A stretch of 64,000 nucleotides of DNA from Acanthaster planci. Taxonomy: Eukaryota; Echinodermata; Asteroidea; Valvatida; Acanthasteridae. A program made the translations under genes and the position numbers. Shown here piece after piece: positions 50,910 through 63,821 of the stretch; within the stretch, counting starts at the first letter, position 1; each line of letters begins with the position of its first letter. Under the pieces are notes generated by a model. The model had not been told where the DNA came from. It did not search any database and saw only the letters and a program-made list of their open reading frames with translations. The stretch covers positions 9,787,664-9,851,663 of the forward strand of contig NW_019091362.1 of NCBI RefSeq assembly GCF_001949145.1, written 5' to 3'.

Positions 50910-53900
50910 GACGCGGAGTCAGTCGCCATCTCTGATTCACATATTCACAAATGCAAAATGTATACATTTTAGTTTATTGTAAGTGTAGTTGCAAAAAGCA
51001 CCACTATTTGCCTGTGTTTGAGGGTGAAGGGAATGTGTTTATGCGTTTTTATTCTGACATTGCCAACGATGTGCATAAATTGGGAAGTACACATTCAATT
51101 TCTTTCTTTTTTTCTGGTATGTTGAAATACAAGAGACTGTAAATTTGAATGCCCCTAAGTTAACTGGTTTTGCAGGCAGGCCTGATCGTACCAAAATGTT
51201 CTTGATTAATGTTGCATATGAAGCGTACCTCCTTGTGCATTTAATTTATGAACTTTTTCTTTGCCTTTGCTCATGTTTTTGACCGATCGGGCCTTCTCTA
51301 CAGTCGTAGGTGTTTCGAGAAATTATTTTGGTGGTATTTCTTTGGTCCGTCACCAGTACACGGAGTGATAATTTTGGGTGAGGTCTGCACGATCGCCCGA
51401 TCACTCTGCTCAATTGGTCGATTCTTTGTGAAATCTCCAAACTGTACTTCCCTTTATGAAAAACAGCTCACTGTATGATATAACGTGAATTAATGAAAAT
51501 TACTTTTAACGACATCAACCGTGCTTTATGTACACAAAACATCTGCCAACGACTGTGATGTCGTGCCCAGATTCAGCTTTACTCATTATAACACATTTTT
51601 GTCTAACATGCAGACATTATAACGAAGAAAAACCTATTGGATTAATACACAGAACACCTTTCACATGAAGTTTCCATTGGTACATTAAAAAAACAAGTGC
51701 AGTGTACTTTCTTTTTGCTATAGATTGCAGCTGGTAGAAGTCTGATTTTCTGTACAAAAGGTCACATGTATACGTTGTATGCACATCTTGTAAATATTTT
51801 AGAGGGAAAGATATGAAATTAAAAAAGGCTGATAAAACTACACAAAAAATATAAACAGGACTCGGAATTGCATATTGTGTCAGATGTGGAAATTGCTGGT
51901 TTTCTTGCAGTAGAAAGTGGGATGGGTTTTTAACAGCCACTGGTTCATGGAATAAATCTGCCAAAATGTTGTCGAATATTTTGAAATAAAATTACTCTTC
52001 CCTTTCAGTGGTGAGAGGGATCGACAAAAGAGACATGATACATAACACTGAAAAACTAGATTGTGTGCGGTCTTATACATTACTTTGTCGTCTTGCACGG
52101 AACATTTTTCCATTTTATGCTGTCGAATATATATTTCTCTCTTTGATGTTACTTTAAGTATCACCAAAGGAGTGGAAAGTGTAGTGCAAGTGCAAATTTA
52201 GTGCCATAAATACATGTATAGCCATTCACTGTAGTCGGCCATTGCCTCATGGGATTCTCAGACAGGCGTTCAAAAGGTCGAAGCATCAATGAGCAACTTC
52301 GGGGTGAAAATGGTTCAAGCTGTTGGGTAAAACTGCAGATGGCGCTGTGTTGTCCGCTCGCAGAGCTAGAATGCCCCTGATTTACTAGTCTTGGGCCAAG
52401 ACGGCAGAACACACTCGATCGAGAGCACACTCGTTCGCTCGATCGAGCATCGAGCGAACTGATCGGTGCACTTTTTCAAACACTGAAAATTGACCGAGCA
52501 ATTCTGGACAAGTGATGAGGGTGCTTTTGCTTTGACGTAAATCCAGGAAGACATGGTTCAGGTTGCATGTTTTCAAGTTCAAATTGTGAATCCCAAATTT
52601 GCTTTCTAGGAACACTTCTGTGAAAAGGAAGTTGCTAGATATTGCCACATACTTACTCAGTAATAAATTACCAAAGAAAATAAAATCTGCAATAGCATTG
52701 GTTAAAAAAATCTAGAAATTTTCTGTGCACAGATCAGTGCAACATTGAGATTCAGCGCCTTGGATTACATCATAGTTCTGCTCATGAATATACAAATATT
52801 CATTAACATAATACCAAATATTGTTGAAAAATTAATTAGGGTCACCATCCGCGGAAAGAAGTGTCGGAACGGTGTCCAACGTCGCCTGCCCCGAAATCCA
52901 CAATAAAGTAATCTAGTGCGCATGCGCTCTCAACTACGGTGCCCAAGGGCACGAAAGTGAACATACGTGCGTTGAGGACGTTTCCTCTCTCGAACTCTCC
53001 ACAAAGTAACATTTTTACTATAGCACTCGAGTTTGGGTGGCCTGGTTTTGACACAGGTTTCTTGTTCTCGCTCGATCGTGAACGGCTGGAACACAACCTT
53101 GTCCAACCATGAAGGTAGGAAAATATCAAACCATGTTCCTTGCCCTTTTCGCCCTGAGGAACACCCCCTACCCCCTCATCGGCTGAAAAGAACCATATCG
53201 AAGTTGCTGACACCGTTACTTGCGGTGCCCCCGTCATTCAGGCGCGCATTCCTAAACTTGTGGCGAGCGTTATTTTGGTTGGCATGCGCTCCCATATTGG
53301 CTGAGGAAGCATCTCAGTGCGCATCATCAGTGCACGTGCATGGGGACACCGAAGTAATGGCTCCCGATTCTTGTCACCGAATCGGTCTGTTGGTCGGGAG
53401 TGGTTATTTTGTTGGTAGCGAAGTAGCATTGTGACTGGGACACGTACATTACTTAGTCGTTCGAGAAACCAGCGATGCGCATGCAATCACTAACAAAGGA
53501 GCCTCCGTTGCTAGGAAAATGTGCCCTCTCTAGGTCCAGCTCCGAGCCCATAGTCCAAGAGCAACAACGGGTATCCTCGGCTCGAGTTGCGCACGCTCAC
53601 CAGCAAAGAGGAGACAGGCTGGTGGAGAGTTTTCCAGCCAGACTTGCGCCGGTGCCCTTTCCACTGCAATCAATTAATTATAGGGACTGGTAGCTGTAGC
53701 TTGCATCTGACACATGCGATGAGCCCTTTTGTTTGAATGACACTGGTTAACCCAATAGCACAGATTACAATAACCTCATGTCAGTCATGTGGTTCCCCCA
53801 CTGGTCTCCCATGTGTTCGTGGCTGAACTGAAAGCTGAACTTTGTGATCACAAAATTCTCAGATTATGAGCCCCGAGCCGGAAAAAAAGAGGGGACAGTT

Positions 53901-54469
53901 TTTCAAGCAAAGGCTCCACTGTTTTGAACGCACTGGTTCACAAAAGACAATAAAACGCACGCATTACGGTCGCGTGGCTACCAGCAAAATGAATACTCCC
54001 ACAAACCATGGAGGGAGGAACAGACACCAACGCGACTTTTTTCAACCGACGAGGGGGTGCTTCTGCTCAAGTCGGATTAACAATAATAATCTCGACGTTT
54101 GACATACAAAATCTGAATCAATAGCCGCCAGGTTTTATTGGGGAATAGCATTTTTTGTTGTTTGGATCTTACTGACCTCGACATTTTACCCTTAAAATTC
54201 AACGTCTATAGACCTCTGAAGGACGTGAAGAACACTTTATACCAATTTAGTTGGAAAATTTCTCGAGATAGGAATGCTTTAAAATATGTCAACACAATAG
54301 CCTCGACCTTCAATCTTTTGGTTGCAACCCCAAAATCAAAGGGGCTCAGTGTTAAAAAAAAACCAAGACCAACTTAATACACCAAGTTGACGTGATATCC
54401 ACGTATATTGGGCCCCCAAAGAATGTGCGTGCATTTAGTTTGCGTATTCGTGCATGCCCAATCGTGACA
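50910..54469. other. 3' flank of the LAPTM-like gene and a GC-richer block
   Basis: The 3' untranslated region probably ends near the AATAAA signals at 51951-51985. 52460-52620 resembles 59120-59285 (shared dispersed repeat). 52850-53700 is richer in CpG and may be promoter sequence. No coding exon is supported. Confidence 0.4.
52915..52930. promoter_or_regulatory. NRF1-like palindromic motif in a CpG-richer block
   Basis: TGCGCATGCGCT fits the NRF1 consensus YGCGCAYGCGCR except for its last base. Partial GCATGCGC matches recur near 53283 and 53475. It could mark the promoter of an upstream non-coding exon of the GLTP-like gene; direction is unknown. Confidence 0.25.
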
Positions 54470-55000
54470 TATGTATGGGCGGCCATCAGCACAAAAAAGA
54501 CAACCTGAAAAATAAACACAGAATTAGATTTCAAACATAAATTAATAAAATAAAACATAGAATAAAAAATAAAGGACTAAAACAAAACAAGAAAACACAA
54601 AAAATCAAGAACAACTAAAAATAAAAAGGAATAAGAAATAAAACACGGAAAAAGACAAATAAAAATATGGAATATATAAATAAAATGAGCAAAATAAAAC
54701 AAAATTTAAAAACTTAATAAAATAAAAAAAGAAAATAAATAATAAATAAAATAAATAAATAATTAAAATATTAAAAAAAATAATAAAGAGAAGAAAAAAT
54801 GTTGATAAAAAAGAGAAATCTATGACAAAAATGACAGCACAAACCACAATTATTTTTTTCAAGGAAGTAAAAGAAACAAGCAATAGCGCAAAACAAAATA
54901 TTAACTCGCAAAACAAAATTGTCTCTCACAAAACAAGTTGTATCTCGTTAAACACGACTCTCGCAATACAAGATTGTCATAAAATAACTGACCGACTACG
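54470..55000. repeat. A-rich dispersed element, copy 1
   Basis: Starts TATGGGCGGCCATCAGCAC, followed by a long A/AAT-rich body ending in CAAAACAAAATT repeats. The inverse copy lies at 56540-57020 and a short body fragment at 58230-58330. Confidence 0.65.
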
Positions 55001-56539
55001 AACATTGGGGGCGTGCATAGTGCTTTGGCCTATAGCCTGCTCACGACGCGACCACGTGACACAGACACATCATGTCAAATGTCGAGTACAGGTAGCATAT
55101 GCAGCTCAACTGAACCACAAGAGAAGTCCCATGCTTAGATTGAATACATTTTGTGTTTGGGTCTGAATGGAAAAAGAGCTATACTCAAAGTACGAGAAAA
55201 AATGATAGCATTCACAATCTAATGAACTTCAGAGATACTTTACTTATTTTATCGCCTTTTATTTTTGTGGCCTAAGGCAAAAATGACAATACTTAGCATA
55301 TTAGAGTCATAATTAAATTTAATTTACATCAACATTGAACATGAAAATATAAATATACAAAAATACGCATCAACAAGAAATGACAGTCTAACAGAAAAAT
55401 GGCAGCAAATTGTTTGATTAGAACAAGTAAATCCCTGGGGAACAAGCATCATTATAATTTTTCGGATAAATACATGCATGGGGATGGTCACTAATTGTGT
55501 GTGTGTTGGGGGTCTTTTTAACAACTTTGCCAGAAATTTTAAACCCCATTTGGAGAGATGAGGATGGCATCTCTGTTTTGTTTCTGGCACCAATTACATG
55601 TAACCTCATGCTTTTAATCTTTCCTACATCAGTATTCAGTTTTGTCATTGTTGAAAGTAAAAAGAAATTATGATTAAGAAAGGGGGTGGGAAGTTGGCAC
55701 CCCACAAAAAAAGAGCTGGCAGTGGACCGGACTGTTTTATTTCTCTCCACGAGCTTATGCATAATATGCAGAAAGTATTCCAGCTGCTATCAGTAATAAG
55801 CGTCATGTTCATTGATAAATAACACTCAAACTCTACCAGGACCCAACATACACTTAACTACCTGAGGGAGTGCAGTGCCTAGGTGATGATATCCAATGGG
55901 GTAAGGTTTAATATTATCTCCTTTTGCTCTATCAGAAATTTCATAATTTCAATGGGCGCATGCAACATTAGTGAGGACGTAACAGTATCCCCATAAACCT
56001 ACATCATGTGTATGCCTTGGGAATACATCTACGAAGTGACAAGTTTAGAAGCCCCACATAGTTGTTAACGACATTGTAAATAAGTAGTTTCTTGAAAGTT
56101 ACAATTAATAATTGTGATCCTTGAGGGCATGAAGGGTGTATTTTTTGGATTATAATCATGGCGACTTTCACACATATGTCAAGACCTGAAGTCTTTTAAC
56201 TGAAATCTCCCTACAGGTAGTCAAGTAAACTGAGAAGGAACACTCCCCCCCCCACCCTTGTGTGTGCACGTGTACAGTTTGCTATTGCAATTGGAAGAAA
56301 ACAACCGTGCCCCCTTACCTTTAGTGCCACTGTGTCCTACCTATCCTACCACTCCATCCTTCAAAGATGTTGGTCGCCAAGTCAAAGGGTATAGATAGTT
56401 TGTGAGTCAATGTTGCCAGGGAAACGGAACGATTTCATACAATTTACCGACGGAAATATTCCACCGTCGGCGCGGCGTGGTGCGGTTGACAAGCGAAGTA
56501 CAACGAAAATGCGTAACAACACCGTGTTTCGCACGCCCC

Positions 56540-57020
56540 CAACGTTAAGAGTTGGTCAGTCTTTTACGAGAATTTTGTTTGGCGAGAATTTTGCGAATTA
56601 CAATTTTGTTTTGCAAGTTACAATTTTGTTTTACAGCAAACTTTTTCGTTTTTCAAGATTTTTTTTAACTTTTTTTTGTAGTAGAATTCCCTTTTGTTTG
56701 TATTAACATTTTTTATGTTCCCTTCTTGGCTTTTTTCTAACTTTTTCCCGGCTGATTCTTATTTTTTCTGTTATATTTCTTTTTCGTTTCTCATTCAGTA
56801 TTTTTTTCCATTTTATTTATTTATTTTTTTATTTAATGTTTTTATCATTTTATATTATTTGTTATCTGTATTTATTGATGTTTAGCTTATTTGTTATTTC
56901 TTTTTGTTTTGTATTTTTTTCTTATTTCTTTATTTCATTTTGTTTATTTTTAAAATCTAATTTTGTTTCGATTTTTCGTGTTGTCGTTTTTGCCCCGATG
57001 ACTGCCCATACTTATGGTCG
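56540..57020. repeat. T-rich dispersed element, inverted copy 2
   Basis: Reverse complement of the 54470 element: AATTTTGTTTTGC repeats first, then a T-rich body, then TTGTCGTTTTTGCCCCGATG and ACTGCCCATACTTATGG. Confidence 0.65.
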
Positions 57021-60000
57021 TCAGCCTGAAAAATTATTCCAGCAGACCACGCATAGCTAGCTGTGGTGACCCATGTGAGGGCTTTGTACTGCTATGTCAT
57101 TTCCCTTGAAGATCTCGTGTGTAAATAACGTGCCAGGAATCTATCGAATGGTGACATTTAATAGCCTCCTAAAAGATCTCCCGAAAATGATCAAAGAAGT
57201 CGAAAATGTCAATTTTACTAGGGGACACATACACAGGGGCACAAAGTGAATCATTCTCAAGTGGGGAGAACTAATGGAAAACACTGACATAAATTGGGAA
57301 AAATTTTCCTTTTTCTCCCATTAGGATAACTCCTCCGAGTCGGATATTTGATGATGATTTCCTGGACTGTTCCTCTTCATTTTGCCACGGATAACCCTGA
57401 CCCTAAAATGCCTCTGAAACTGTTTTTTAGAGAGGGAAAAACATTGTGGACATGTGCGAGTCCACACAACGTCATCGCACTCTGCATTTTGTGGACTTCT
57501 TTTGTGCAGAGATCCACACTATGTGGACTGTACTAGCCGAGGAGCTAGCCGAGGCACGCACTAGGTCATGGCTTCTAGTAAATATTCATGATATTTAGAA
57601 ACTGTTTAGATACTGTAGTATTATGTTCGCGACGGCGTTCCATACAGGTTTCGTGTAGTACGATCTCAATGCACAGCATATCCCAGCCGTAGGCCTACCG
57701 TGTCGCGTCTCGCGGCAGCGTCTTGTGGAGGTTCCCCTGTTTTTATCATGTTGATGTACATGATGTACATGTAGGCCTATGTGCAGTCATGGAGGAATAA
57801 AAACACTCCATGGTTCAGTTTTGGGTTTGCATCGCCGATCGTGTCCCTCATTATCACTATATTATCACTAATCTCGCATATCTCAGATACCTGGAACTGA
57901 CTGGTGGAAAGCAACTAGGCCTACATGTACCACTCCGTTTGCGTTAATATCGCTTCGGCTTAGCTTCATCATCAGATTTACGAGCGCTTGCTGTTGTGAT
58001 TGTCGACAGAAAATCAGTAAATGGCTGGACGGCTGTCACCCCCAGGTTCTTTGGAAGATGGGAACTGCCACAGGTAAAGCTTGAAATTGATAATCTTCTT
58101 GGATCCATGTCAAAAGAAAAAAATCAGCATATTATTGCCATTTACCGTCCATATTTCTGTGTTCTTGCCTAGTCCGAGTAACTTGGAGCTGGACCCTAAA
58201 AATGCCTTTTTTAACATTGGTATTGAACTTAGGAATGAGACAAAAAACACTGAAAAAACAAATAAAATATGGAGTAAATAGATAAAATGAGAAAAAAGAC
58301 AGAAATATAAAAACTTAATAAAATAAAAAAAGTGGGGTACTTAGAAAATACTTGAAAAATTAGGCCTAATGTTACTTCTGAAAACTCTCTACAGTCCAGT
58401 CTCATGTGTGCAAGTTTTCAGGCAAGCAGCGTCCGTGAGTGCAATTCTTTCCCATCTGACTTCCATCTTTTTTTGTGAATATGAATTCAAAGTGGCAGTG
58501 TTTTATATTCCCGTTGTATGCATCTGTCCAACTGTGGAAGGCATGTTAACTACTATGTTAGCTAGGCCAAAGGACCTGCCAGAAGTGGGGGGGGGGCATT
58601 ACCCTCTAGTCGAAAAGTGGGGGCCAGTGGAACAAGTGAGCATGTCTGTAAATTTGATAGATTGCAAAGTAAGAAGGTATTGACTGCTTGTAATGTTACA
58701 AAATGCATGTTTGTCCTCCAAGCTTCCAAAATGGCTTTGCCCATGATGGGAGTCACTGGGAGTCTACATGTAGTTGGGTACATGTAGCTGCAATAAACAA
58801 ATTGCACCATATGAAGAAGTGTGACCTGTATGTTTGTGGGTGAGTGTATGGAACCCAGTGCCCCAACCTTGGCCTCAGATGCACAAACCCTGGTAAGTAC
58901 ATGTACATAGTACAATGTATGTATATTTGTATGTTGTACATGTACAATGTACATGTGTACACAAAAAATGTGTACGTACATACTCGTAGGTGGGTGTGCC
59001 TTACTGTTATGCTGGCTCTGGTAAAGTACCAAGGAACAATGCAATGAATTTTTCTCAGATACATACATGCTTAAACGCTTCACTAAGTGTGTGATAACTG
59101 TTTCAAATTGTAATCTGTAAAGTGCACTTTTTTAAACTTTCAAAATTGGCCAAGCTTTTTCCGGACAAGTGAGGGCACTGTATGTGTGATGTAAGTCCAG
59201 GAGGGCACTGTTTATCAGTTTGTATGTGTTTTATTTTCAAAATTTGAACCCCAAGTTTGCTCTTTGAAAATATTTGCTCACTGGTGTATTGTGATATTTG
59301 TAACTGAGAAACTTCTCTGCCTGTCATCAGGCTTCCTTTATAATGTCACTCTAGGTCCTGATTAAGTTCGGAAAGTAGTAACTTTGTTGTAAATTGCGAG
59401 CAGAAATGTGCTTCGGCACAGACTTTACAACTTTGTTGGAGTTTGAAGCTTGATTCATTCATTTGGGACACAAAAAAGAATCTGGCAATGTGGACTTGTC
59501 GTGAATTGTTCTTGGTCTTTAAAAAAACCATTCACATAATCACACTGCGGAATCCAATTTGGGTGAATTTCTTTTTGCTTACCCTATGCTATCCATAAGA
59601 AAATCCTATAATTGCACAAGATAATTGTGCCTTGTTGGTTTTTATGATCAGTTCTGAACATGTGTTGAAAACTAATCTACAAAACCCTGTTATATAATAT
59701 GTAATGGTATTATCCTTCTGCTTGCGGAGCAGATTATTAAACTACATCTGCATCAAGGCCAGAAAATGTCAGAAAAATTTATGCGCAGTTACAGGTGGGT
59801 TAGCTTTCAAATTGGTGCTTTTGGAAAACTTTTGTAGTTATCAAGAGAAAACAATCAGTTTGACGTCAAACTTTGATCCGTCTTCAAGGCACAGTATGAA
59901 CATAGTCTGGTGCTTGATTTTAAAGGGTGATCCTGCCTCGTACAAATTTACATAATATCAAAATTGCAGTTAACATACTTAATTATACTAATGAGCTGTT

Positions 60001-60163
60001 CCATCATCCTTGTCTAGAATGTCAGGTTTTGAGCACCCGTCACTTGTATTTGTCCAAATAGTGTGCAGGTTAGTAATCTCTGATGACAGTAATAAGAGAA
60101 CCAAACTCCATCTGGGACTTTTTTAGATTGGAGTGATTGAAGTAGTGTAGTGTGCCCTATGTG
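57021..60163. other. No gene recognised
   Basis: Contains a GTCCACAC repeat copy, an A-rich fragment, ACATGT runs and a dispersed repeat at 59120-59285. An ATG with a GTAAAG donor at 58021-58075 could belong to a 5' exon of the GLTP-like gene but would read into a stop there. Confidence 0.4.
57322..57525. repeat. GTCCACAC dispersed repeat, copy 2
   Basis: Collinear with 16341-16525. Internal TGCGAGTCCACACAACG and GTGCAGAGATCCACACTATG form a short inverted pair. Confidence 0.55.
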
Positions 60164-60510
60164 AAGCAAATTTGTCCTTAGACATGACCCCTGAACAGAT
60201 GAACTCAAGAGACCACACACTGGACTGGAAGACACTAAGCCCAAAACTTGCTCATTCCATTTCCACAAAAGGTTTTCATACAGCTGTTCCTAACCTTTGG
60301 AATAATCTTCCTCACGAGATCCATCTTCTATCACTGGATTCTAAACATTGCTCAAAACTCATCTTTTCCACTCCTCCTCAGCCTCATAGCGCATTACATT
60401 TATTTTATAATTATTCATTCTGTGTTACTTTATTTTATGTGCGAAGCGTTGTGATACCTGTTTGTGCAAGAGCACTATGTAAATGCCGGAATTATTATTG
60501 TTACAACACA
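60164..60510 (+). mobile_element. 5'-truncated non-LTR retrotransposon (CR1/L2-like LINE), 3' end
   Basis: A translated frame holds FHTAVPNLWNNLPHEIHLLS, matching the conserved FSHAAPxLWNSLP segment at the C-terminus of CR1/L2 reverse transcriptases. A 3' tail of the GCGTTGTGATACCTGTTTGT ... GAGCACTATGTAAATGC plus ATTATTATTG type follows. It is a fossil fragment without catalytic core. Confidence 0.75.
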
Positions 60511-61279
60511 TACACCCACCAACCCGCCCACATTGCACAATGATCTTTCATCTCTCCAACAAAAAAGTCCAAAGTTTGGTTGATGCTATCATTGGGCCTG
60601 TGCCGCACAACTGAAAATAATACTTCTGTGGCAGAAAAATCTATTATAAGGCGAAGCTTGTACTAGAATAGTCTGGAGTCATCCGTTGTTAATCGGAACC
60701 TGTGACTCTGATATTTCTGCAAGTGAACAGCCATTACATAGTCGAGATTATCAAATCTTTGTACCTCTTGACAACAAATTGCCAGTTGGAAGCAGTTTGA
60801 AAGTCTCATGTCTGGCTGGATGTCCTCTATAGAGGTTTTTCCCATGGCATAACACGACAGGCAAAAACATTTCAGGAAGCGTACCATGTCCATGCAGATG
60901 GATGCATTTTCAAACCTAGGTATTTTTATTGGCAATTTACAGTGGGTAAGACGGTTGAGAGACTTCAAAGGCACGTGCACTCCATGTAAATCTGTGAAAA
61001 TTGAACTCTGATGGTCACAAATCACCTGACTGAAAACCCTTTATTGACCAACTTGAAGCATGTGAATGCTGCTTGGGGCATTGGATCCTGAGCTTTTGGG
61101 GAAAATGTAAAATGTAAATATAACCATCACAGATGGAGTGTTCTCAACAGTGCCCTCTGTATAAGTTCTACTAGTCTATTGCAAGGACCAAGTACATGGA
61201 GCTGACCAGTAGCCTAAATAAATCTTCTGCCACCGGATGTTATAAAGTTTTTATCTTGTTTGTTTATTTCACATCTCAG

Positions 61280-61481
61280 AAACAAAATACCCCTCAACGA
61301 CGACGAGAGAAGACAACAATAACCACATGCACACCATCCAGGGAACCAACCGCTTTGGCCGAGCTCTGAAGGGCGTGTCAGCCCTCCTCCTGCTCGTTTT
61401 TATCTTTGCCTACACAACTCGGACGTTCAGCAGGATGAGCACCGTCCAGAACAATGAGGAGGTGCAGTCATTTAAGTACCG
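61280..61481 (+). CDS. GLTP-like gene: exon with 5'UTR end, start codon and signal anchor
   Basis: The exon follows a CATCTCAG acceptor; coding starts at ATG 61327 (context TAACCACATG), so an upstream non-coding exon is implied. It encodes MHTIQGTNRFGRALKG, then the hydrophobic run, then RTFSRMS and EEVQSFKYR. Donor GTATGT, phase 2. The frame upstream of the ATG is closed by TAA five bases earlier, supporting this start. Confidence 0.65.
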
Positions 61482-63821
61482 GTATGTGTGAATGCCAAAA
61501 TTGCTCATTGGTTATTGTGAGTGTCCAATTAAAAGTGTGTTAAGCATGTGTCTTTCCAAGTGTCGTGTGTGTGGGCACTTTTGGGGCCAAATAGTACCAA
61601 ACCATGAAGGAAGGAACGTGTTCATTATTTACAGTGTATATAAGCGTATACACTTCATGCATGTGCACAGCTTAACAACTTTTTTCTTGTCAGTCTTCTG
61701 GGATAGCCAGTGCTAGCTGTTTGGTGGCCGAAGTTCATTAATGATGTGCAGTCACTAGTTCATAATGCACTTGTACCAGCACAATATCAAACCACTCTCC
61801 CATGGCCTTGCTTTTCTCAGTTGTTAATGAACGAAGTAGTACTCGACCAAATCTCATGGATGAGTGTTCCAAACAAGTTTTGGGTGTTTTGCCATCACTG
61901 GGCTAGTCCAGACCAGCCCAGCATGTTTCTAGCCTCATGTCTTAAGTGTTGTTAATGATGCTGTGTGTGCTCCGAGCTTGCTGTCTTTCCATGAGATCGT
62001 GTGCACCCGTGCTGTTAGTTGACATCTTTCCCACTGGCCTGTCTCTCCTTTGAAGGGGTACATGTACTGTAGTTCTGAGCAGAATTGATTGCCAAAGTTG
62101 CACATCCATGTACCGGTATGTGGGCACTTAAGGGACCTCTTTTCATAGTTGAAACAATCCCCACCAAACTGTCCATTCTTTACCTTGTCATTTCTTATGG
62201 AGACTGTATTCCTACATGTACATGACCTCGTAGTGGATTGGATGACTCTTGCTGAACAGAGACAACTAGTAGCACATTTCAGACATTGACTACAGACCTG
62301 TATCGTGGGGCAGTCATCTTGCTTTTCTGCTATTCGAAGCAATGTAACCAAACTGGGGCTGGAAAGAAAAAGAGTCTGTTTCCTTTTATCCATACGCGAA
62401 GTTGTATCACTATTGTCGATGGGTCTACAGGAACAAGACAAATATGGCAGCATCATGATAAGGTCTATACTCTGAGGATGATGCTGTACTTCTCCAATTC
62501 ATGTCCAAACATTTATTAACCCATTCAATTCACTACGTACATGTACATGTATCATTTCATAGCATTCAAAAAGTGAAAGGAGTGATAGGGGTGGGAAACG
62601 TGAAAGAATGAAACGGTAGAAAAACTACTTTCTTCCTCAGAGGTACACTGAAACAATGAATACAGCAACTTTAAAAAACCTGAATTTGTGCACATAAACT
62701 AAAGATTGTAAACCAAAGATCTAACTCATCTCTGTGCCTGAGTGGCAGCATCAAGCACACAGCTTCACGAGGCCTTGACTGCTACTTCACCACTTTCACT
62801 GAGATTGCCTTGTCCCGACATGTGAAACATGTGAACATGAACCTGTACCTGTGTCACATGTAGACATGTGTGGGTGTACAGTTTTTTTTTTTTTATCCCA
62901 AAAGGAGCTTTCTATTCACCTCTTCCCTCCCCCTTCCACGTTTTTGCTCACTCTAGCATGGGAAGCCTCCGGCAGACGGAGATACATGTAAAGGCCGACA
63001 GGCTAACAGTGGAACAAGATCATGAGGGAAAGCTGCAGAACAACTCATCAGCATCAAGTCATAGTGTGATGCACACGGACATTGTTGGAAATGACAAAGA
63101 AGATGGTATACAGGGTACCGGGCCAGAGAATGCCAACATCAGGCCCATCTCTGTTGATAAAAGCAATGACAACAACAGCAGCAGCAGAGGCAGTGAGAAA
63201 GACAGAGAAGTTCATACGCTGTTCTCCACTTTGCACCCATCGTATGTATATCAACAGATGGCTCGCATGAAATAATCATGTGTATTTGTAATTATTAAAA
63301 GGAAATTCATAATAAACTTATCCATCTGTACTGATTCTCAAGGTGCTATGCACTTGTTATCCCTACTCGCCAGGCCCATAAACCATCTCAGCTCCCAGGG
63401 GAATCTACTGCTCAATTTCTGCCATTTCGGGTGCAAATAGCTAATCAGGCACAACAGCCATCTTTGCCTTTACAGATGTCAATTTGTACACCAGGGTAGG
63501 CAAGGGGGTAGGGTTAATGGACTTGGTTAAGGTCACATCAAGATTACTCTGTCTGTTTGGCCCATTAAAAAGTCCCTGGGGAGGAGGCCTATAGGGCTTG
63601 TTACTGCCATTTTAGGCATACATGGCAAACCAAATGCGAGTATGCTCAGCCAAAGTGCCTTCTCGAGGACTCCAACATCTGCAGTTACATCGGAACTAAG
63701 GAGTGAACTTTCAAGATTTGTGCTTTGTTTATCAGATATGACGAAATTGAGCTCGGAGAAAACAGCGGAATACCAACCACACAGTTTCTTGAAGTCAGCC
63801 GTGCTCTAAGACCATTACTAG
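61327..63821 (+). CDS. Membrane-anchored GLTP-domain protein, first three coding exons (runs off right edge)
   Basis: Three exons join in phase to about 176 residues. A short basic N-terminus and a single helix (ALLLLVFIFAYTT, residues about 18-31) imply a type II signal anchor. A lumenal stalk rich in N, S, D and E follows, with NNSS-type glycosylation sequons. The start of a globular domain then appears: HTLFSTLHPS, EIELGENSGIPTTQFLEVSR, ALRPLLG. This matches the first helices of glycolipid/ceramide-1-phosphate transfer domains, where an acidic stretch precedes a T-x-x-F-L-x-x-x-x-x-L helix. An N-terminal anchor before a GLTP domain is the layout of GLTPD2-type proteins. The lipid-binding D, N, W and H residues would lie past the edge, so the call is provisional. 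Confidence 0.5.
61482..62956. other. Intron of the GLTP-like gene
   Basis: A short GTACATGTACATGTA run lies near 62538. No exon seen between the anchor and stalk exons. Confidence 0.5.
62957..63241 (+). CDS. GLTP-like gene: stalk exon
   Basis: 285 nt, acceptor CTCTAG, phase 2 in and 2 out, donor GTATGT. It encodes a polar low-complexity stalk with two potential N-glycosylation clusters (NNSS in QNNSSAS and DNNSSSRG), ending REVHTLFSTLHPS. Confidence 0.65.
63736..63821 (+). CDS. GLTP-like gene: first GLTP-domain exon
   Basis: 86 nt, acceptor TTATCAG, phase 2 in, phase 1 out, donor GTAACC. It encodes YDEIELGENSGIPTTQFLEV and SRALRPLLG. The next exon lies beyond the window. Confidence 0.6.

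Noticed and set aside
54605-54916. F/L-rich minus-strand frame
   Set aside because: Translation of the A/T-rich dispersed element, not a membrane protein.
58021-58075. ATG with 17 codons and a GTAAAG donor on the plus strand
   Set aside because: Joining it to the exon at 61280 reads into TAA before ATG 61327, so it would at best be an upstream open reading frame in a 5' exon.
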